Assembly: GCA_049965715.1 (NCBI GenBank)
Contig: JBMFWA010000011.1
Location: 1 to 43,985, forward strand
Length of the DNA: 43,985 bases
DNA from: JAKAFX01 sp049965715
GTDB taxonomy: Archaea > Thermoplasmatota > Thermoplasmata > Thermoplasmatales > Thermoplasmataceae
Direction of reading: 5' to 3'
The notes beneath the pieces were generated by a model. The model was not told the DNA's origin and ran no database searches. It was given only the letters and a program-made list of their open reading frames with translations. Position numbers and translations under genes: made by a program. Shown piece by piece: positions 1-8,462 of the stretch (the first letter of the stretch is position 1; every line of letters starts with the position of its first letter).

Positions 1-108
1 GATAATGCACTGTTCTGCACCGGTGTGTGGCACAATATGTTCAATATGGGTAGGTCTTAGAATAGTGTCCCACACCCAGTATTATAATAATATTTTTATT
101 CATATTAT

Positions 109-123
109 CATGACAACGTCATG
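109..123. repeat. Perfect inverted repeat CATGAC-AAC-GTCATG
   Basis: Two 6-base arms separated by 3 bases, in the AT-rich stretch downstream of the MFS gene. The left flank of the window is unknown, so I cannot tell whether it belongs to a promoter of a gene outside the window. It could be a protein-binding site or chance. Confidence 0.35.
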
Positions 124-137
124 CCATTTATAAATAT

Positions 138-151
138 TATCGTAAACGATA
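138..151. repeat. Perfect inverted repeat TATCGT-AA-ACGATA
   Basis: Second short palindrome 15 bases after the one at 109-123, next to the TATA-like run TTTATAAATATT. The rest of 1-245 shows no open reading frame with coding character and no RNA gene that I can recognise. Confidence 0.35.
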
Positions 152-245
152 TCATAAAGTCTGATATCTGTAATAACATAGTAAAGTGTATAATTCGATA
201 AGATCAATTTAAATGATTCACCTTCATCACCAAATTGCAGGATAA

Positions 246-1613
246 TCACTTCTGTCTTGGGATAATCCTGTGCGATCTGTAAACTGAGTCTTCCATCTGA
301 TCAAGGGTTATACCCCGAGTTTCGGGAGTGAACAGAATGGTGAAGATGAAGGCACCAAGCATTACAATGAGCAATATGTAGAAAAACCACGCATCTCCCA
401 GTGATGCTGCAATGAAGGGGAATTCAAACGCGCTCATGAAAGACACGAAACGCGTTACTGCAGTTGCGGAACCCATGGAGGTCGATCGCAGCTTTGTCGG
501 TAAGAGCTCAATAGCGTAGAGGCCAACTGTGTTGCCAGGACCTATATTTTCAATCCCATACCACAGTAGAAGACCTGCCAGCCCGAAAACGATGATCAAT
601 AAACCATGCAAATCCAATGCTATGGCCATCAAGGCCATTCCCAGAGACATAAGGCCGAATCCCATAACCTGTAGCGGTCTCCTGCCAAATCTGTCGTTCC
701 AGGACATCGATATCAGAGCACCTGCAAATCCCACAGCGTAGAGAAAAGCTGTAATGATGAATGTCTCGGAACCAAAAATTCCAAATGTTCCGATCAGAAG
801 TGGCGCGTACAATGCAAAACCATAGGATCCAATATCGAGTAAAATCCATTGAATCCAGATAATCGTTGTCCTTTTCCCGTAATCCCCGCGAAATAATTCA
901 AAAATGGAACTGTTAATTCTGCGAGTATTATTTCCAGATGCACCCGGAGGCTGTGTGGATACGTCACTGGAACCATAAGATGAATCCATCCTCGATTTTG
1001 TTCCTGCCTTTTCCCATCTGATGGATTCCGGCGATCCCAGTCTGTAAACAAGCACAATAACGGCAGGGATGGATATGATAGCGAACGCAAGCCTCCACGT
1101 GTTTACTCCATCATAGATGAACCCAATATATCCCAGCACAAATGCCAGACTTGCACCAAGGCTCCAGAAAGCCCAGACCAGTCCATATCCAGTCCCTCTC
1201 ACATGATCAGGAATCATTTCCGTTGAATAGACCGGGCCAATGGCATAATCCGCCCCAATACCGATACCAAGCAGGAACCTGAATATAATCACCTCATTGA
1301 TGTTTCTGGAAACGGCACACAGGATTGGGAATACAATAAAAAACACAAGGTAAAGAGCATAAATGTATTTCCTGCCAGCCAGATCAGAGTATCTGCCGAA
1401 TATGAGTGCCCCAAACATTGCCCCCAGAAGTGAAGATCCGCTGGCAAAACCGATCTGTAAAGGTGTGTAGGACATTATCTTATAGGTTTCGATTATGAAT
1501 GTAAAGACCGCAATAACCGTAAGGTTGTAGCCGTCCATGAGATAGCCCATACCGGACAGCAGGGCGTATCTCAGAAATACGGATTTTTCAGAGCCTTTCG
1601 AGGAAAAACCCAC
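246..1613 (-). CDS. MFS transporter (sugar/organic acid porter type)
   Basis: Predicted proton-coupled secondary transporter of the major facilitator superfamily in the cytoplasmic membrane, 455 aa with about 12 hydrophobic segments. The first helix carries the acidic motif MDGYN seen in sugar and metabolite:H+ symporters. The MFS loop signature occurs twice, as GRYSDLAGRK after TM2 and as WNDRFGRRP after TM7, which reflects the two six-helix halves. A hydrophilic loop rich in Ser and Gly (about residues 205-235) separates the halves. It stands alone: the next gene (porB) is on the same strand about 140 bases upstream, so read-through is possible. Substrate cannot be read from sequence; a sugar acid, organic acid or phosphate would all fit. 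The family is certain, the substrate is not. Confidence 0.9.
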   Translation of the reverse strand: MGFSSKGSEKSVFLRYALLSGMGYLMDGYNLTVIAVFTFIIETYKIMSYTPLQIGFASGSSLLGAMFGALIFGRYSDLAGRKYIYALYLVFFIVFPILCAVSRNINEVIIFRFLLGIGIGADYAIGPVYSTEMIPDHVRGTGYGLVWAFWSLGASLAFVLGYIGFIYDGVNTWRLAFAIISIPAVIVLVYRLGSPESIRWEKAGTKSRMDSSYGSSDVSTQPPGASGNNTRRINSSIFELFRGDYGKRTTIIWIQWILLDIGSYGFALYAPLLIGTFGIFGSETFIITAFLYAVGFAGALISMSWNDRFGRRPLQVMGFGLMSLGMALMAIALDLHGLLIIVFGLAGLLLWYGIENIGPGNTVGLYAIELLPTKLRSTSMGSATAVTRFVSFMSAFEFPFIAASLGDAWFFYILLIVMLGAFIFTILFTPETRGITLDQMEDSVYRSHRIIPRQK

Positions 1614-1753
1614 GCTGCTGTGATTCCAATAGAAGTATTGAATATTTGTGGATATCTCAAAAGTGTGTGACTATCCGGTATTTTTGCCACGGTAAAATAA
1701 TGCTTCAGGAGTTATGGAAAATAGTTTAAGGAGTTTCTTTAAAGTTAAGCTTT

Positions 1754-2638
1754 TCAGTCGTTCTTTTCCAGCTTCAAAAGATCAGACCACCGTCCATCCA
1801 CATCCTTCTGTATCTCCTCCTTCTCCTCAGTCGAGAGGTGTGAAAACCTGTTCTGTGCATCGAGGTATTCTGTCACTGGTACTGTTTTGGAGGGTTTGCT
1901 CAGGGTGAATTTCCCATTGACATACTCGAACAGCGGAAACATTTTTGACTGTACGGCAAGCCTTGAAATCTCGACAGTCTTTTCAGGAGAATAGTACCAG
2001 CCAGTGGGACATGGTGCCAGTATCTGAATGAACTTTGGTCCGTGAACTGCCTTGGCATTGTTTATCTTCCTGATCAGATCTTCTGGATATGCTATGGTGG
2101 CAGTCGCAACATATGGAACTTTCTGCGCGATCATAAGATCAGCAACAACCTTTTTCTTCTGCTTCTTGAAGTTTCTGTCCTTGCCAATGGGCGTTGTGGT
2201 CGTCTCTGCACCAAAAGGCGTGCTCCCTGATCTCTGGACGCCTGTATTCATGTATCCCTCGTTATCGTACATGATGTAGAAAACGTTATGCCCCCTTTCC
2301 ATTGCTCCGCTGAGTGACTGAAGCCCTATATCAGCTGTTCCGCCATCTCCTGCAAATCCAACAACATTGTAATCCTCCTTTCCAAGCAGATCAAGGGCTT
2401 CCCTTAGTCCGGAGATTGACGCGCCCGTTGCGGCAAATGGAGTGTAGACCATCGGTACATCAAGTGTCCTGTTTGGCATTGCACCAGGTATCACTGCCCA
2501 GCAGCATGCTGGAACTGAAACTACTGTGTTCTTTCCCATGGCCTTCAACGTGAACCTCATGGCAAGAGTGGCTCCACAACCGTGACATGCTGTATGCCCT
2601 GGCTCCATGAGCTCCACCTTGGGTATAGAAAACGGCAT
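1754..2638 (-). CDS. porB: 2-oxoacid:ferredoxin oxidoreductase, beta subunit
   Basis: Thiamine diphosphate-binding subunit of a pyruvate or 2-ketoisovalerate:ferredoxin oxidoreductase, which decarboxylates a 2-oxoacid to acyl-CoA and reduces ferredoxin. 294 aa, normal for the family. Near the N terminus CHGCG (residues 18-22) supplies cluster cysteines, with CC at 45-46 and a further Cys near 209. The TPP/Mg motif runs from GDGG (97-100) to Asn126 in MYDNEGYMNTG. It is the last gene of the operon gamma-delta-alpha-beta and starts one base after the alpha stop, so translation is probably coupled. No SD is needed to explain this start. Substrate preference between pyruvate and branched-chain 2-oxoacids cannot be decided here. 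Confidence 0.93.
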   Translation of the reverse strand: MPFSIPKVELMEPGHTACHGCGATLAMRFTLKAMGKNTVVSVPACCWAVIPGAMPNRTLDVPMVYTPFAATGASISGLREALDLLGKEDYNVVGFAGDGGTADIGLQSLSGAMERGHNVFYIMYDNEGYMNTGVQRSGSTPFGAETTTTPIGKDRNFKKQKKKVVADLMIAQKVPYVATATIAYPEDLIRKINNAKAVHGPKFIQILAPCPTGWYYSPEKTVEISRLAVQSKMFPLFEYVNGKFTLSKPSKTVPVTEYLDAQNRFSHLSTEEKEEIQKDVDGRWSDLLKLEKND

Positions 2639-2639
2639 T

Positions 2640-3830
2640 TTAATCGCCTCCCCTTACATTTATCCAGTATTTTCCAGGTTTTCCTGTCTTCAACGTATTA
2701 AACATCCCCTCTATCTGGTCCACTTTCACATCCCTTCCTCCAATACCCGCAGTGAAACCGAACAGTGGAACTGTGGATCTGCCGTAAAGCGAACTTGCAA
2801 CCTCAATGTATGTGTTTCCTCCGGTCCCGAATGAAACTGATCTATCGAGAACGCCAAGAGCCTTGAGATCTTTGGTTGCCCTGAAAATCTCATCGTCAGG
2901 GAAAGGCCTGTAGAACCTTATCCTTATGAGCCCGACCTTCTGGCCCCTTTCCCTCATTTTCTGAACAACGTATTTACCTGTCGATGCTAGGCTTCCGGAT
3001 GCAATAAGAGCGTATTCGGCGTCTTCCATCATGTATTTCTCGATAAGGCCGGAATAGTCTCTTCCAAAAGCTTCGGAAAACTCATCTGTGACCTTTGCGA
3101 TTACGCCTTTTGATCTGGACATTGAATCCCTCATGTCCTTCTTCAGTTCCATGAATGGCCCATCAGGTGTGGAATATGATCCATAACCCTTTGGATGATC
3201 TGTGTCGATGCTGAAATCCAGGTCCAGTTCTGGCAGGAACGCGTCCACAGCCTTCTGATCCGGTATACTCACCGGCTCAGAGGTGTGGGACAATACGAAG
3301 GCATCCTCCATACTCATCAGCGGAAGCAATACGTTGTGGTTCTCAGCTATCTTATAACCCATGAGGATAGTATCCATTGCCTCCTGGTTTGATTCACAGT
3401 AAACCTGCATCCAACCTGTGTCTTTCTGGCTCATGGTGTCCGATTGATCACTCCAGATGTTCCATGGCGGCCCTATTGCCCTGTTTACAACACTCATGAC
3501 CAGGGGAAGTCTCTGTCCAGCAGCCCAATGCAGCATCTCGTGCATATAGAGCAGCCCCTGGGAACTGGTGGCGGTATATGATCTCACTCCAGCAAGTTCA
3601 CTTGACATGATTGCTGCCATGGCACTGTGCTCGCTTTCAACCTCCACGTACCTTGAATCAAGTTCCCTGTTCGCGATCATTGTCGCCAGTTTCTCAACTA
3701 TGGTCGTCTGCGGCGTTATCGGATAAGCAGAAATAAATTTCACCCTGGCCAGTCTCACGCCCACTGCCACAGCTTCATTGCCTGTCATTATGGCATCATA
3801 TTTTTGAACTGTTTTAATCAGTTTACTCAC
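2640..3830 (-). CDS. porA: 2-oxoacid:ferredoxin oxidoreductase, alpha subunit
   Basis: Alpha subunit (396 aa) of the four-subunit 2-oxoacid:ferredoxin oxidoreductase. It contains the pyrimidine-binding half of the TPP site, with the family motifs YPITPQTTIVE near residue 36, EVESEHSA near 64 and a TSSQGL stretch near 88. The C-terminal transketolase-C-like part follows after residue 270 (SGSLASTGKYVV and later IRIRFYRPFP). The ORF overlaps the delta gene by 8 bases and precedes porB by one base, which is tight operon packing. With gamma, delta and beta it forms a soluble cytoplasmic complex. It is full-length with no frameshift. Confidence 0.93.
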   Translation of the reverse strand: MSKLIKTVQKYDAIMTGNEAVAVGVRLARVKFISAYPITPQTTIVEKLATMIANRELDSRYVEVESEHSAMAAIMSSELAGVRSYTATSSQGLLYMHEMLHWAAGQRLPLVMSVVNRAIGPPWNIWSDQSDTMSQKDTGWMQVYCESNQEAMDTILMGYKIAENHNVLLPLMSMEDAFVLSHTSEPVSIPDQKAVDAFLPELDLDFSIDTDHPKGYGSYSTPDGPFMELKKDMRDSMSRSKGVIAKVTDEFSEAFGRDYSGLIEKYMMEDAEYALIASGSLASTGKYVVQKMRERGQKVGLIRIRFYRPFPDDEIFRATKDLKALGVLDRSVSFGTGGNTYIEVASSLYGRSTVPLFGFTAGIGGRDVKVDQIEGMFNTLKTGKPGKYWINVRGGD

Positions 3831-4122
3831 TTCCTTCCATTATCATATCGATGGATTTCTCCGGGCATTCATTTGCGCATATTCCGCAACCCTTGCAGTA
3901 ATCGTAATCTATGACCGGGACCTCCAGTGATGCAATTCTTGTGTTAGGAGAAGGATAATCTGACTTTTCCAGGTAATTTATCGCATTATCCGGACAGAAT
4001 TTCCAGCAAATCATGCATCGTATACAGGTCTCATAATTAATGACAGGTTTCTGTGTTCTCCATGAGTCGGTTTTATTTGCCCTGGAACTGGTTTCTGCAA
4101 TTGGCAGTAGAACCATAATCAT
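3823..4122 (-). CDS. porD: 2-oxoacid:ferredoxin oxidoreductase, delta (ferredoxin) subunit
   Basis: Bacterial-type 2[4Fe-4S] ferredoxin subunit, 99 aa, carrying electrons from the TPP centre to external ferredoxin. Two cluster motifs are visible: CIRCMICWKFCP in the middle and CKGCGICANECP near the C terminus. The roughly 30-residue N-terminal extension before the first cluster is usual for PorD. The start codon overlaps the gamma stop by four bases (ATGA type) and its end overlaps porA by 8 bases, so all four genes are probably translated from one message. Confidence 0.93.
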   Translation of the reverse strand: MIMVLLPIAETSSRANKTDSWRTQKPVINYETCIRCMICWKFCPDNAINYLEKSDYPSPNTRIASLEVPVIDYDYCKGCGICANECPEKSIDMIMEGSE

Positions 4123-4667
4123 CCACCCATCCTTAAAGAATTATACGCCTCTTTGACAGCTTCAGCGTTTATATTCTGTTTCCTTGGTGAGCTCTGAATG
4201 GTGGCGTCAATGACGCTCTCCAGCGATACAATCTTTGTGGCTTTGGCAAAGGCACCAAGCATTGCAGTATTTATTATTGGGTTTGCAGCGTTTCCCAATC
4301 CAAGGTTCACAGCAATTGAGGTGGCATCAACTGTGAATGTTCTCCGGGGAAGATTAAACTCAGACGGATCTTTCCTCGAGTTTATGATAAATATCCCATC
4401 GTTCTTTATCCCGTCGGTAACGCCTCCTTTGGATAGTACGTACGGATCAAGGATGACAACTGCATCCGGTGTATAAATTTGGGTTTTGATCAGAATGGGT
4501 CCGTTGTCTATACGGGTAAAAGCTGTCACTGGAGCACCTCTTCTCTCAGTGCCGAAGAAAGGGAACGACACGGCATAATTTCCCTCGTCAAATGCAGCCA
4601 TTGCAAGTATCTTTGATGCGGTGACAGCCCCCTGTCCTCCTCTTCCGTGAAATCTTATCTCATACAT
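4119..4667 (-). CDS. porG: 2-oxoacid:ferredoxin oxidoreductase, gamma subunit
   Basis: Gamma subunit, 182 aa, first gene of the operon. The N terminus has the family signature FHGRGGQGAVTASKILA, followed by SFPFFGTERRGAPVTAFTRI near residue 35. The order gamma, delta, alpha, beta matches archaeal four-subunit Por/Vor enzymes. The start ATG lies about 34 bases downstream of a TATA-like element centred near 4701, so the message would have a leader of about ten bases. Pyruvate versus 2-ketoisovalerate specificity is unresolved. Confidence 0.93.
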   Translation of the reverse strand: MYEIRFHGRGGQGAVTASKILAMAAFDEGNYAVSFPFFGTERRGAPVTAFTRIDNGPILIKTQIYTPDAVVILDPYVLSKGGVTDGIKNDGIFIINSRKDPSEFNLPRRTFTVDATSIAVNLGLGNAANPIINTAMLGAFAKATKIVSLESVIDATIQSSPRKQNINAEAVKEAYNSLRMGG

Positions 4668-4694
4668 GATATCACATTTTCATTACTTTCTCAT

Positions 4695-4706
4695 AGTATT
4701 TATAAA
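4695..4706 (-). promoter_or_regulatory. TATA element of the por operon
   Basis: On the minus strand this reads GTTTATAAATACT, a good archaeal TATA box, about 34 bases before the porG ATG. Between it and the gene at 4978 the DNA is AT-rich. A second strong TATA-like run (TATTATATATAAAAG, about 4780-4794) points to the right, but no reading frame or recognisable RNA follows it. Confidence 0.55.
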
Positions 4707-4977
4707 CAAACCCTAACAAATTCAATGAGTTGTTAATGAATGCCCCAGTTATTGCAAGCAGGAAGTGTAATTTAAAAAAAGTATTATATATAAAAGAAGA
4801 CTGCAATAAATTCTTTAGATAGAATGCAATTGCTATTATTACGAATAGTTATCTATCAAGGAATGCAGGATAAAAATATCCCTAAGAATTTCAGTTTTTT
4901 TAATTTTCTGGGCATTTTAGGAAAACTGCCATAATCAGTCTAGGCAAATTATTACGTCAGAAAGTCATTCATTATCC

Positions 4978-5598
4978 ATGGTCAATGTGGAGAATCTTAA
5001 ACAGACCGTATTAAAATGGCTTTCAAATGGGAAGGAGGATGCCAAAACTCTTGTCGATCTCCAGTGGAAATTGAAGTGGGACAGGTGGCACCTTATTCTT
5101 GAAAACGAGAAAATACCATTCAATTTTCTTATCGGTTTCCATGAGGAGGCACTGCACATCACACTTGAAACTGACATTGAAACCGCTGTCATGGATACGC
5201 AGCAGAGACTCGCGATTTATAGAGTTCTCCTGATCCTGAACCAGAGAATTGACCTCGCAAAGTTTATGCTGTTTGGAATAAACGAGGAGGTTATTGTCAG
5301 GGTGGACCTCGCCACAGACTCCCTATCCAGGGAAGAACTGAATCTTTCTCTCAACATACTGCTCTCTTCACTATACCTGATGGTCAACACCCTTCACCTG
5401 GAAGAAGAGATGCAGAACCTTGTGAGAGAAAGAATGTTGATGATGATACAGGACCTCATTTCCCAGGGGAAGAGCAGGGATGATATACTCCAGTTCATGA
5501 CAAAGAACCTTGGAATAAACACACAGGATGCTGAAAGAATGCTGGACCAGATCATGCCGCAGCACAAGGAAGATCAGCAGGATTCTATGTACAGATAA
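4978..5598 (+). CDS. Conserved hypothetical protein, YbjN/type III chaperone-like fold
   Basis: 206 aa soluble protein that I recognise only by fold-like pattern. Residues about 30-140 alternate beta strands and helices with the sequence logic of the YbjN/CesT peptide-binding chaperone fold: a strand pattern around IPFNFLIGFHEEALHITLE, a helix, ILNQRIDLAKFMLFGINEEVIVRVDL, then a helical end. The C-terminal 60 residues are helical and charged, with QGKSRDDILQFMTKNLGI resembling a small UBA-like or three-helix unit. The ATG sits 27 bases after an AAATTATTAC TATA-like element (4946-4955), typical of leaderless transcripts. It has no partner genes on its strand. The function is unknown; the fold assignment is an inference by eye. 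Confidence 0.75.
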   Translation: MVNVENLKQTVLKWLSNGKEDAKTLVDLQWKLKWDRWHLILENEKIPFNFLIGFHEEALHITLETDIETAVMDTQQRLAIYRVLLILNQRIDLAKFMLFGINEEVIVRVDLATDSLSREELNLSLNILLSSLYLMVNTLHLEEEMQNLVRERMLMMIQDLISQGKSRDDILQFMTKNLGINTQDAERMLDQIMPQHKEDQQDSMYR

Positions 5599-5791
5599 TC
5601 GGTGATATCCACAAATTCCATGGTACTACCGAGATTCGGCCTGAGAAGGATTGCATGGATGAATAGTAAAGAGAAGAAGAACCTGTGACCCATCTTAACA
5701 ATTTTTTCAATAATAAAATTGAGACAAAATTCAGCATTAAGTGCAAGAAACTTCGCGATAATTCAATAAATGATGCCTTATTGCTTTTATA

Positions 5792-5959
5792 ATGGCAGAA
5801 ATGGAATCCTTCAATGGTCCCGCATCATTTCGGAACGGAAGATATTCTGTCATAAAGAAATTAGGAGAAGGGGACGAAAGAATTGTATACAAATATATGA
5901 ATAATAGCCTTAACAAGACATACTTAGAACGTATGATTACCACGGAACAAATTTTATGA
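5792..5959 (+). pseudogene. Relic of a Ser/Thr protein kinase N-lobe (55 codons)
   Basis: An ATG-to-TGA frame of 55 codons whose residues 17-36 read as the start of a eukaryotic-type protein kinase: GRYSVIKKLGEGDERIVYKY, then NNSLNK. This matches the kinase pattern RY-x2-IKKLGEG-x4-VYKA-x-D-x2-LN. The third Gly of the Gly-rich loop is replaced, and the frame ends before the beta-3 catalytic Lys could be placed. No catalytic loop or DFG-like sequence follows in any frame before 6145. I read it as a truncated gene remnant; a small functional peptide is possible but less likely. Confidence 0.5.
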
Positions 5960-6144
5960 ATGTCTAATCACGGATACTCTTTCTTTTATGATATTCCACA
6001 TCTGTAACTCTTGAATACAGTATCTGCCCGAAGTTATGTAATTGCTGGTATTTGGATTTCCATTTTTTTTATCTTTAAGTACTCAATAAAAAATAGAGGA
6101 TGTATGTTCCATAAATTGCATAAACTCCATGGACACTGCTGAGC

Positions 6145-7530
6145 TCATGCAAGCTGCTGGTATCCAGCCTGCTGCCCGTTATAGTAAGTGAGACTCCACG
6201 TTGATGGTGCGTCAAGGGTGAAGGGAAGCATATAACTGTTGTTCAGTGGAACCATGGAGGACATATCTGATCCGTAAGTCATATTGTATATGGAACCAGA
6301 GAAATGATAGTCAAGAATCTGTGGCTCCGCGACTGGCTGGAATTCAAGCTGCGTGTACGTTCCATAGAACTCACTTCCACTGTAGGGTATCGTAGCATTC
6401 CAGTATCTATCTTGACCGCTGACACTGAAGTCGATGATCTGGAACATTATCTCCTTGGCAGATGTAATGTCCTGTATAGTGAGACCGAGTTCTGTACCCA
6501 TTGGTGTTTTGAATCCTGGCTGTACCGACGGGTTATTTGAGTTCAGGAAATAATGAGCAATACAATTGGTACCTTCAACATACCATGGAGATATGGTACC
6601 ATTGGGATCAAGATCTATTCCAAGCTGGAAAAATCCGACACATGTCGATCTGAGTGTTCCCGTATTATTCATTGCATTGATCTGGAAACTGAGGATTCCA
6701 TTCTGAAGGGTATTCCAGCTGTTGAGTACCATGTTTGCATGGAGGATAGTAAATGGATGAAGCAGTGAAACCAGAAGGCCGGAACCCTGGCCATAGCCCT
6801 CCATGTTGTTGTATCCCGCCAGGTAGATTGGGATCTCGTAAGTTGTGAAGATGATATCAGTGAAGTAGGCATGACCGCTGCTGGCCGAAATCTGAAGACC
6901 GGCATAGGAATACCCCAGCGGATCACTCACGTTTGCAAAGACAGACATGGTCTGGTCTACAAAGAGCTGCAATGTCCAGCTGAACTGTTTGTTTGTGCTG
7001 GTATTATAAAGATTCCCGGACACATAAACCCAGCCGTTAGGGTAGGCAGAATTCTGTGGCGCATATCCAGTTGCAGAAACATTATTCTGAGGGGATGTAA
7101 CTGTCACTGCCATGCCCGAAACGCTTACGGATGCTATACTGTTTCCCATCGAATTTGTTACTGCAAAAGTGCCGGTTCCGGATGCAGCATTAACAGCAAA
7201 CTGGAATGAGACTAACTGATCTCCTGCAGTAATATTTTCGCTGGTAACCAAAGAGGCGCGATTACCAAGAAATAGAGACGGTTCTCCAAAATATTGAACA
7301 TGATCTGTTATTGATGCATGACCGCTGATCAAGTTCCAGCCATAATCTGAATAGGTACCACCGGAGGTGAACTCTGAAATATAAGCAAATGTCCCGGAAG
7401 TAGAAACAGCAGGTGCCTTTCTTTCTTCTCTAAGGTTGACATGATCAACCGCAGGTGAAATGGAAAATGCAAGTACTGATACAAAGGCCACAAGCACCAC
7501 ACAAGTTAACAGAATTTTTGAGGCTGCCAT
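6145..7530 (-). CDS. Secreted or cell-surface protein, Ser/Thr/Asn-rich
   Basis: Extracytoplasmic protein of about 461 aa. From the start chosen here the N terminus is a signal peptide: MAASK, a hydrophobic core of about 20 residues (ILLTCVVLVAFVSVLAF), then a small-residue region. The mature part is rich in Ser, Thr, Asn, Gly and aromatic residues, has about a dozen N-x-S/T sequons and reads as beta-strand after beta-strand. Several strands recall lectin-like (concanavalin-type) sandwiches, but I recognise no named family. There is no C-terminal membrane anchor. An ATG 24 bases further upstream is in frame, but it lies inside the TATA element at 7553-7561. The ATG at 7530 is 27 bases from that element, fitting a leaderless message, so I prefer it. 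Role unknown: surface layer, adhesion or polymer binding. Confidence 0.8.
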   Translation of the reverse strand: MAASKILLTCVVLVAFVSVLAFSISPAVDHVNLREERKAPAVSTSGTFAYISEFTSGGTYSDYGWNLISGHASITDHVQYFGEPSLFLGNRASLVTSENITAGDQLVSFQFAVNAASGTGTFAVTNSMGNSIASVSVSGMAVTVTSPQNNVSATGYAPQNSAYPNGWVYVSGNLYNTSTNKQFSWTLQLFVDQTMSVFANVSDPLGYSYAGLQISASSGHAYFTDIIFTTYEIPIYLAGYNNMEGYGQGSGLLVSLLHPFTILHANMVLNSWNTLQNGILSFQINAMNNTGTLRSTCVGFFQLGIDLDPNGTISPWYVEGTNCIAHYFLNSNNPSVQPGFKTPMGTELGLTIQDITSAKEIMFQIIDFSVSGQDRYWNATIPYSGSEFYGTYTQLEFQPVAEPQILDYHFSGSIYNMTYGSDMSSMVPLNNSYMLPFTLDAPSTWSLTYYNGQQAGYQQLA

Positions 7531-7552
7531 TGTGATCAACCACAACATTCTC

Positions 7553-7561
7553 ATATATATA
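7553..7561 (-). promoter_or_regulatory. TATA box of the secreted-protein gene
   Basis: The minus strand reads AAAGTATATATATGAG. The centre is about 27 bases before the ATG at 7530, the spacing expected when transcription starts at the initiation codon. It overlaps the alternative upstream ATG (7554), which argues against that start. Confidence 0.65.
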
Positions 7562-7924
7562 CTTTAACTCAACATTCTATTTGATATTCGAATTCTGCCC
7601 CAGATGGATCACACTCTTTCTGCACAACTAACAAATTTTTGCTTTCAATAGTGAAATAGAAAGGATTTGCGCCTTCCCTGCAATAGAATCACTAAGTGAT
7701 CAATAACCACATTTAATGATGTTTATCGGGATTATAGAAAAGGATGGGTAGCGAGGTTGAAAATCGCTCTACCATTTGTGATCGGAATGGAACCTTCAGG
7801 GCAATCAGGAGGTCCAAAACAAATCCATTTCATAAGATCTGATATTAACTGTAATGAAAAAATAAAACCGGAGAATATAAGTTTAATACCCCACAAGTAC
7901 TGTATAATTGTGTCTGAAGAAAAA
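7562..7924. other. Intergenic stretch without recognisable gene
   Basis: A reading frame is open from 7757 into the zinc-ribbon gene, but its first 56 codons have no coding character and no family resemblance. I treat this stretch as non-coding. A TATA-like GTATAAT lies at about 7901-7907, just before the small gene at 7925. Confidence 0.5.
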
Positions 7925-8038
7925 ATGTGGGTTTGTAAGAAATGTGGCAAATCCGTAAAATCAGTTTTCCCTCCCAGCAGTGGTCAGTATGGCGAGTGCC
8001 CGGCTGGAGGTTTCCACAACTATCAGCCATTAGATTGA
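7925..8038 (+). CDS. Small zinc-ribbon protein (37 aa)
   Basis: Tiny cytoplasmic protein beginning MWVCKKCGKSV and ending CPAGGFHNYQPLD. It has a CxxCG knuckle and a second half with C-P-x-G-G-F-H, a pattern known from small stand-alone zinc ribbons of archaea and bacteria. The likely ligands are Cys4, Cys7, the Cys of GECPAGG and the following His. The ATG lies about 21 bases after a TATA-like GTATAAT, so this internal ATG is preferred over the longer open frame that begins at 7757. The function is unknown. The next gene opens in another frame within 35 bases, so the two may share a transcript. Confidence 0.6.
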   Translation: MWVCKKCGKSVKSVFPPSSGQYGECPAGGFHNYQPLD

Positions 8039-8069
8039 GCACCCAATTCAATCTATCGTTTCTTGTTCT

Positions 8070-8441
8070 GTGTGCCTGAAACAGGAGATACTTAACGGCC
8101 TGGAACAATACTATGGTATAATTGCAAAGGCGACGCGGGTCAGCGATCCATTGATGGAATTCGGCCAAAGGATTCTTGCAATAAATGATCTGTACTATTC
8201 GGTCATTGACAGACTGGATGCTGTTATTTTCGATATAACCGCCAACTATTACAGAAACTCAAACACTTTGAATTTCTGGCTTACCGTCCTTTTTGGTTCT
8301 CTGGATACCGGTATTCTCACTGAGAGCGTGGTATCAGTCTACTATTTTCACAATTTACCCGCTATAATTGCCTGGACAACGTTCATTACTGTACTGACTT
8401 CCATGATGATTTTTGCACTTCTTTGTGGAAAAACAGAATGA
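8070..8441 (+). CDS. Hypothetical membrane protein with two C-terminal TM helices
   Basis: 123 aa, unrecognised. Residues 1-65 form long amphipathic helices (for example LEQYYGIIAKATRVSDP and LDAVIFDITANYYRNS). Residues about 68-90 and 96-118 are hydrophobic and end FALLCGKTE. Helical cytoplasmic domain followed by two closing TM helices is the architecture of CorA-like and RMD1/DUF155 proteins, so this could be a truncated or minimal relative, but no GMN motif is present. The start is a GTG and the frame is open only back to 8034, so little upstream extension is possible. Function unknown. Confidence 0.55.
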   Translation: MCLKQEILNGLEQYYGIIAKATRVSDPLMEFGQRILAINDLYYSVIDRLDAVIFDITANYYRNSNTLNFWLTVLFGSLDTGILTESVVSVYYFHNLPAIIAWTTFITVLTSMMIFALLCGKTE

Positions 8442-8462
8442 TAGATAACACCTATGTGCACA

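Noticed and set aside
4780..4970. Strong TATA-like run pointing right, possible small RNA gene
   Set aside because: No stable stem, C/D or H/ACA boxes or reading frame follows; the gene at 4978 has its own element nearer by.
5737..5943. Open frame of 68 codons on the minus strand opposite the kinase relic
   Set aside because: No family resemblance, and the plus strand has clear kinase-like residues; taken as a shadow.
7757..7924. N-terminal extension of the zinc-ribbon protein
   Set aside because: No coding character, and a TATA-like element lies just before the internal ATG at 7925.
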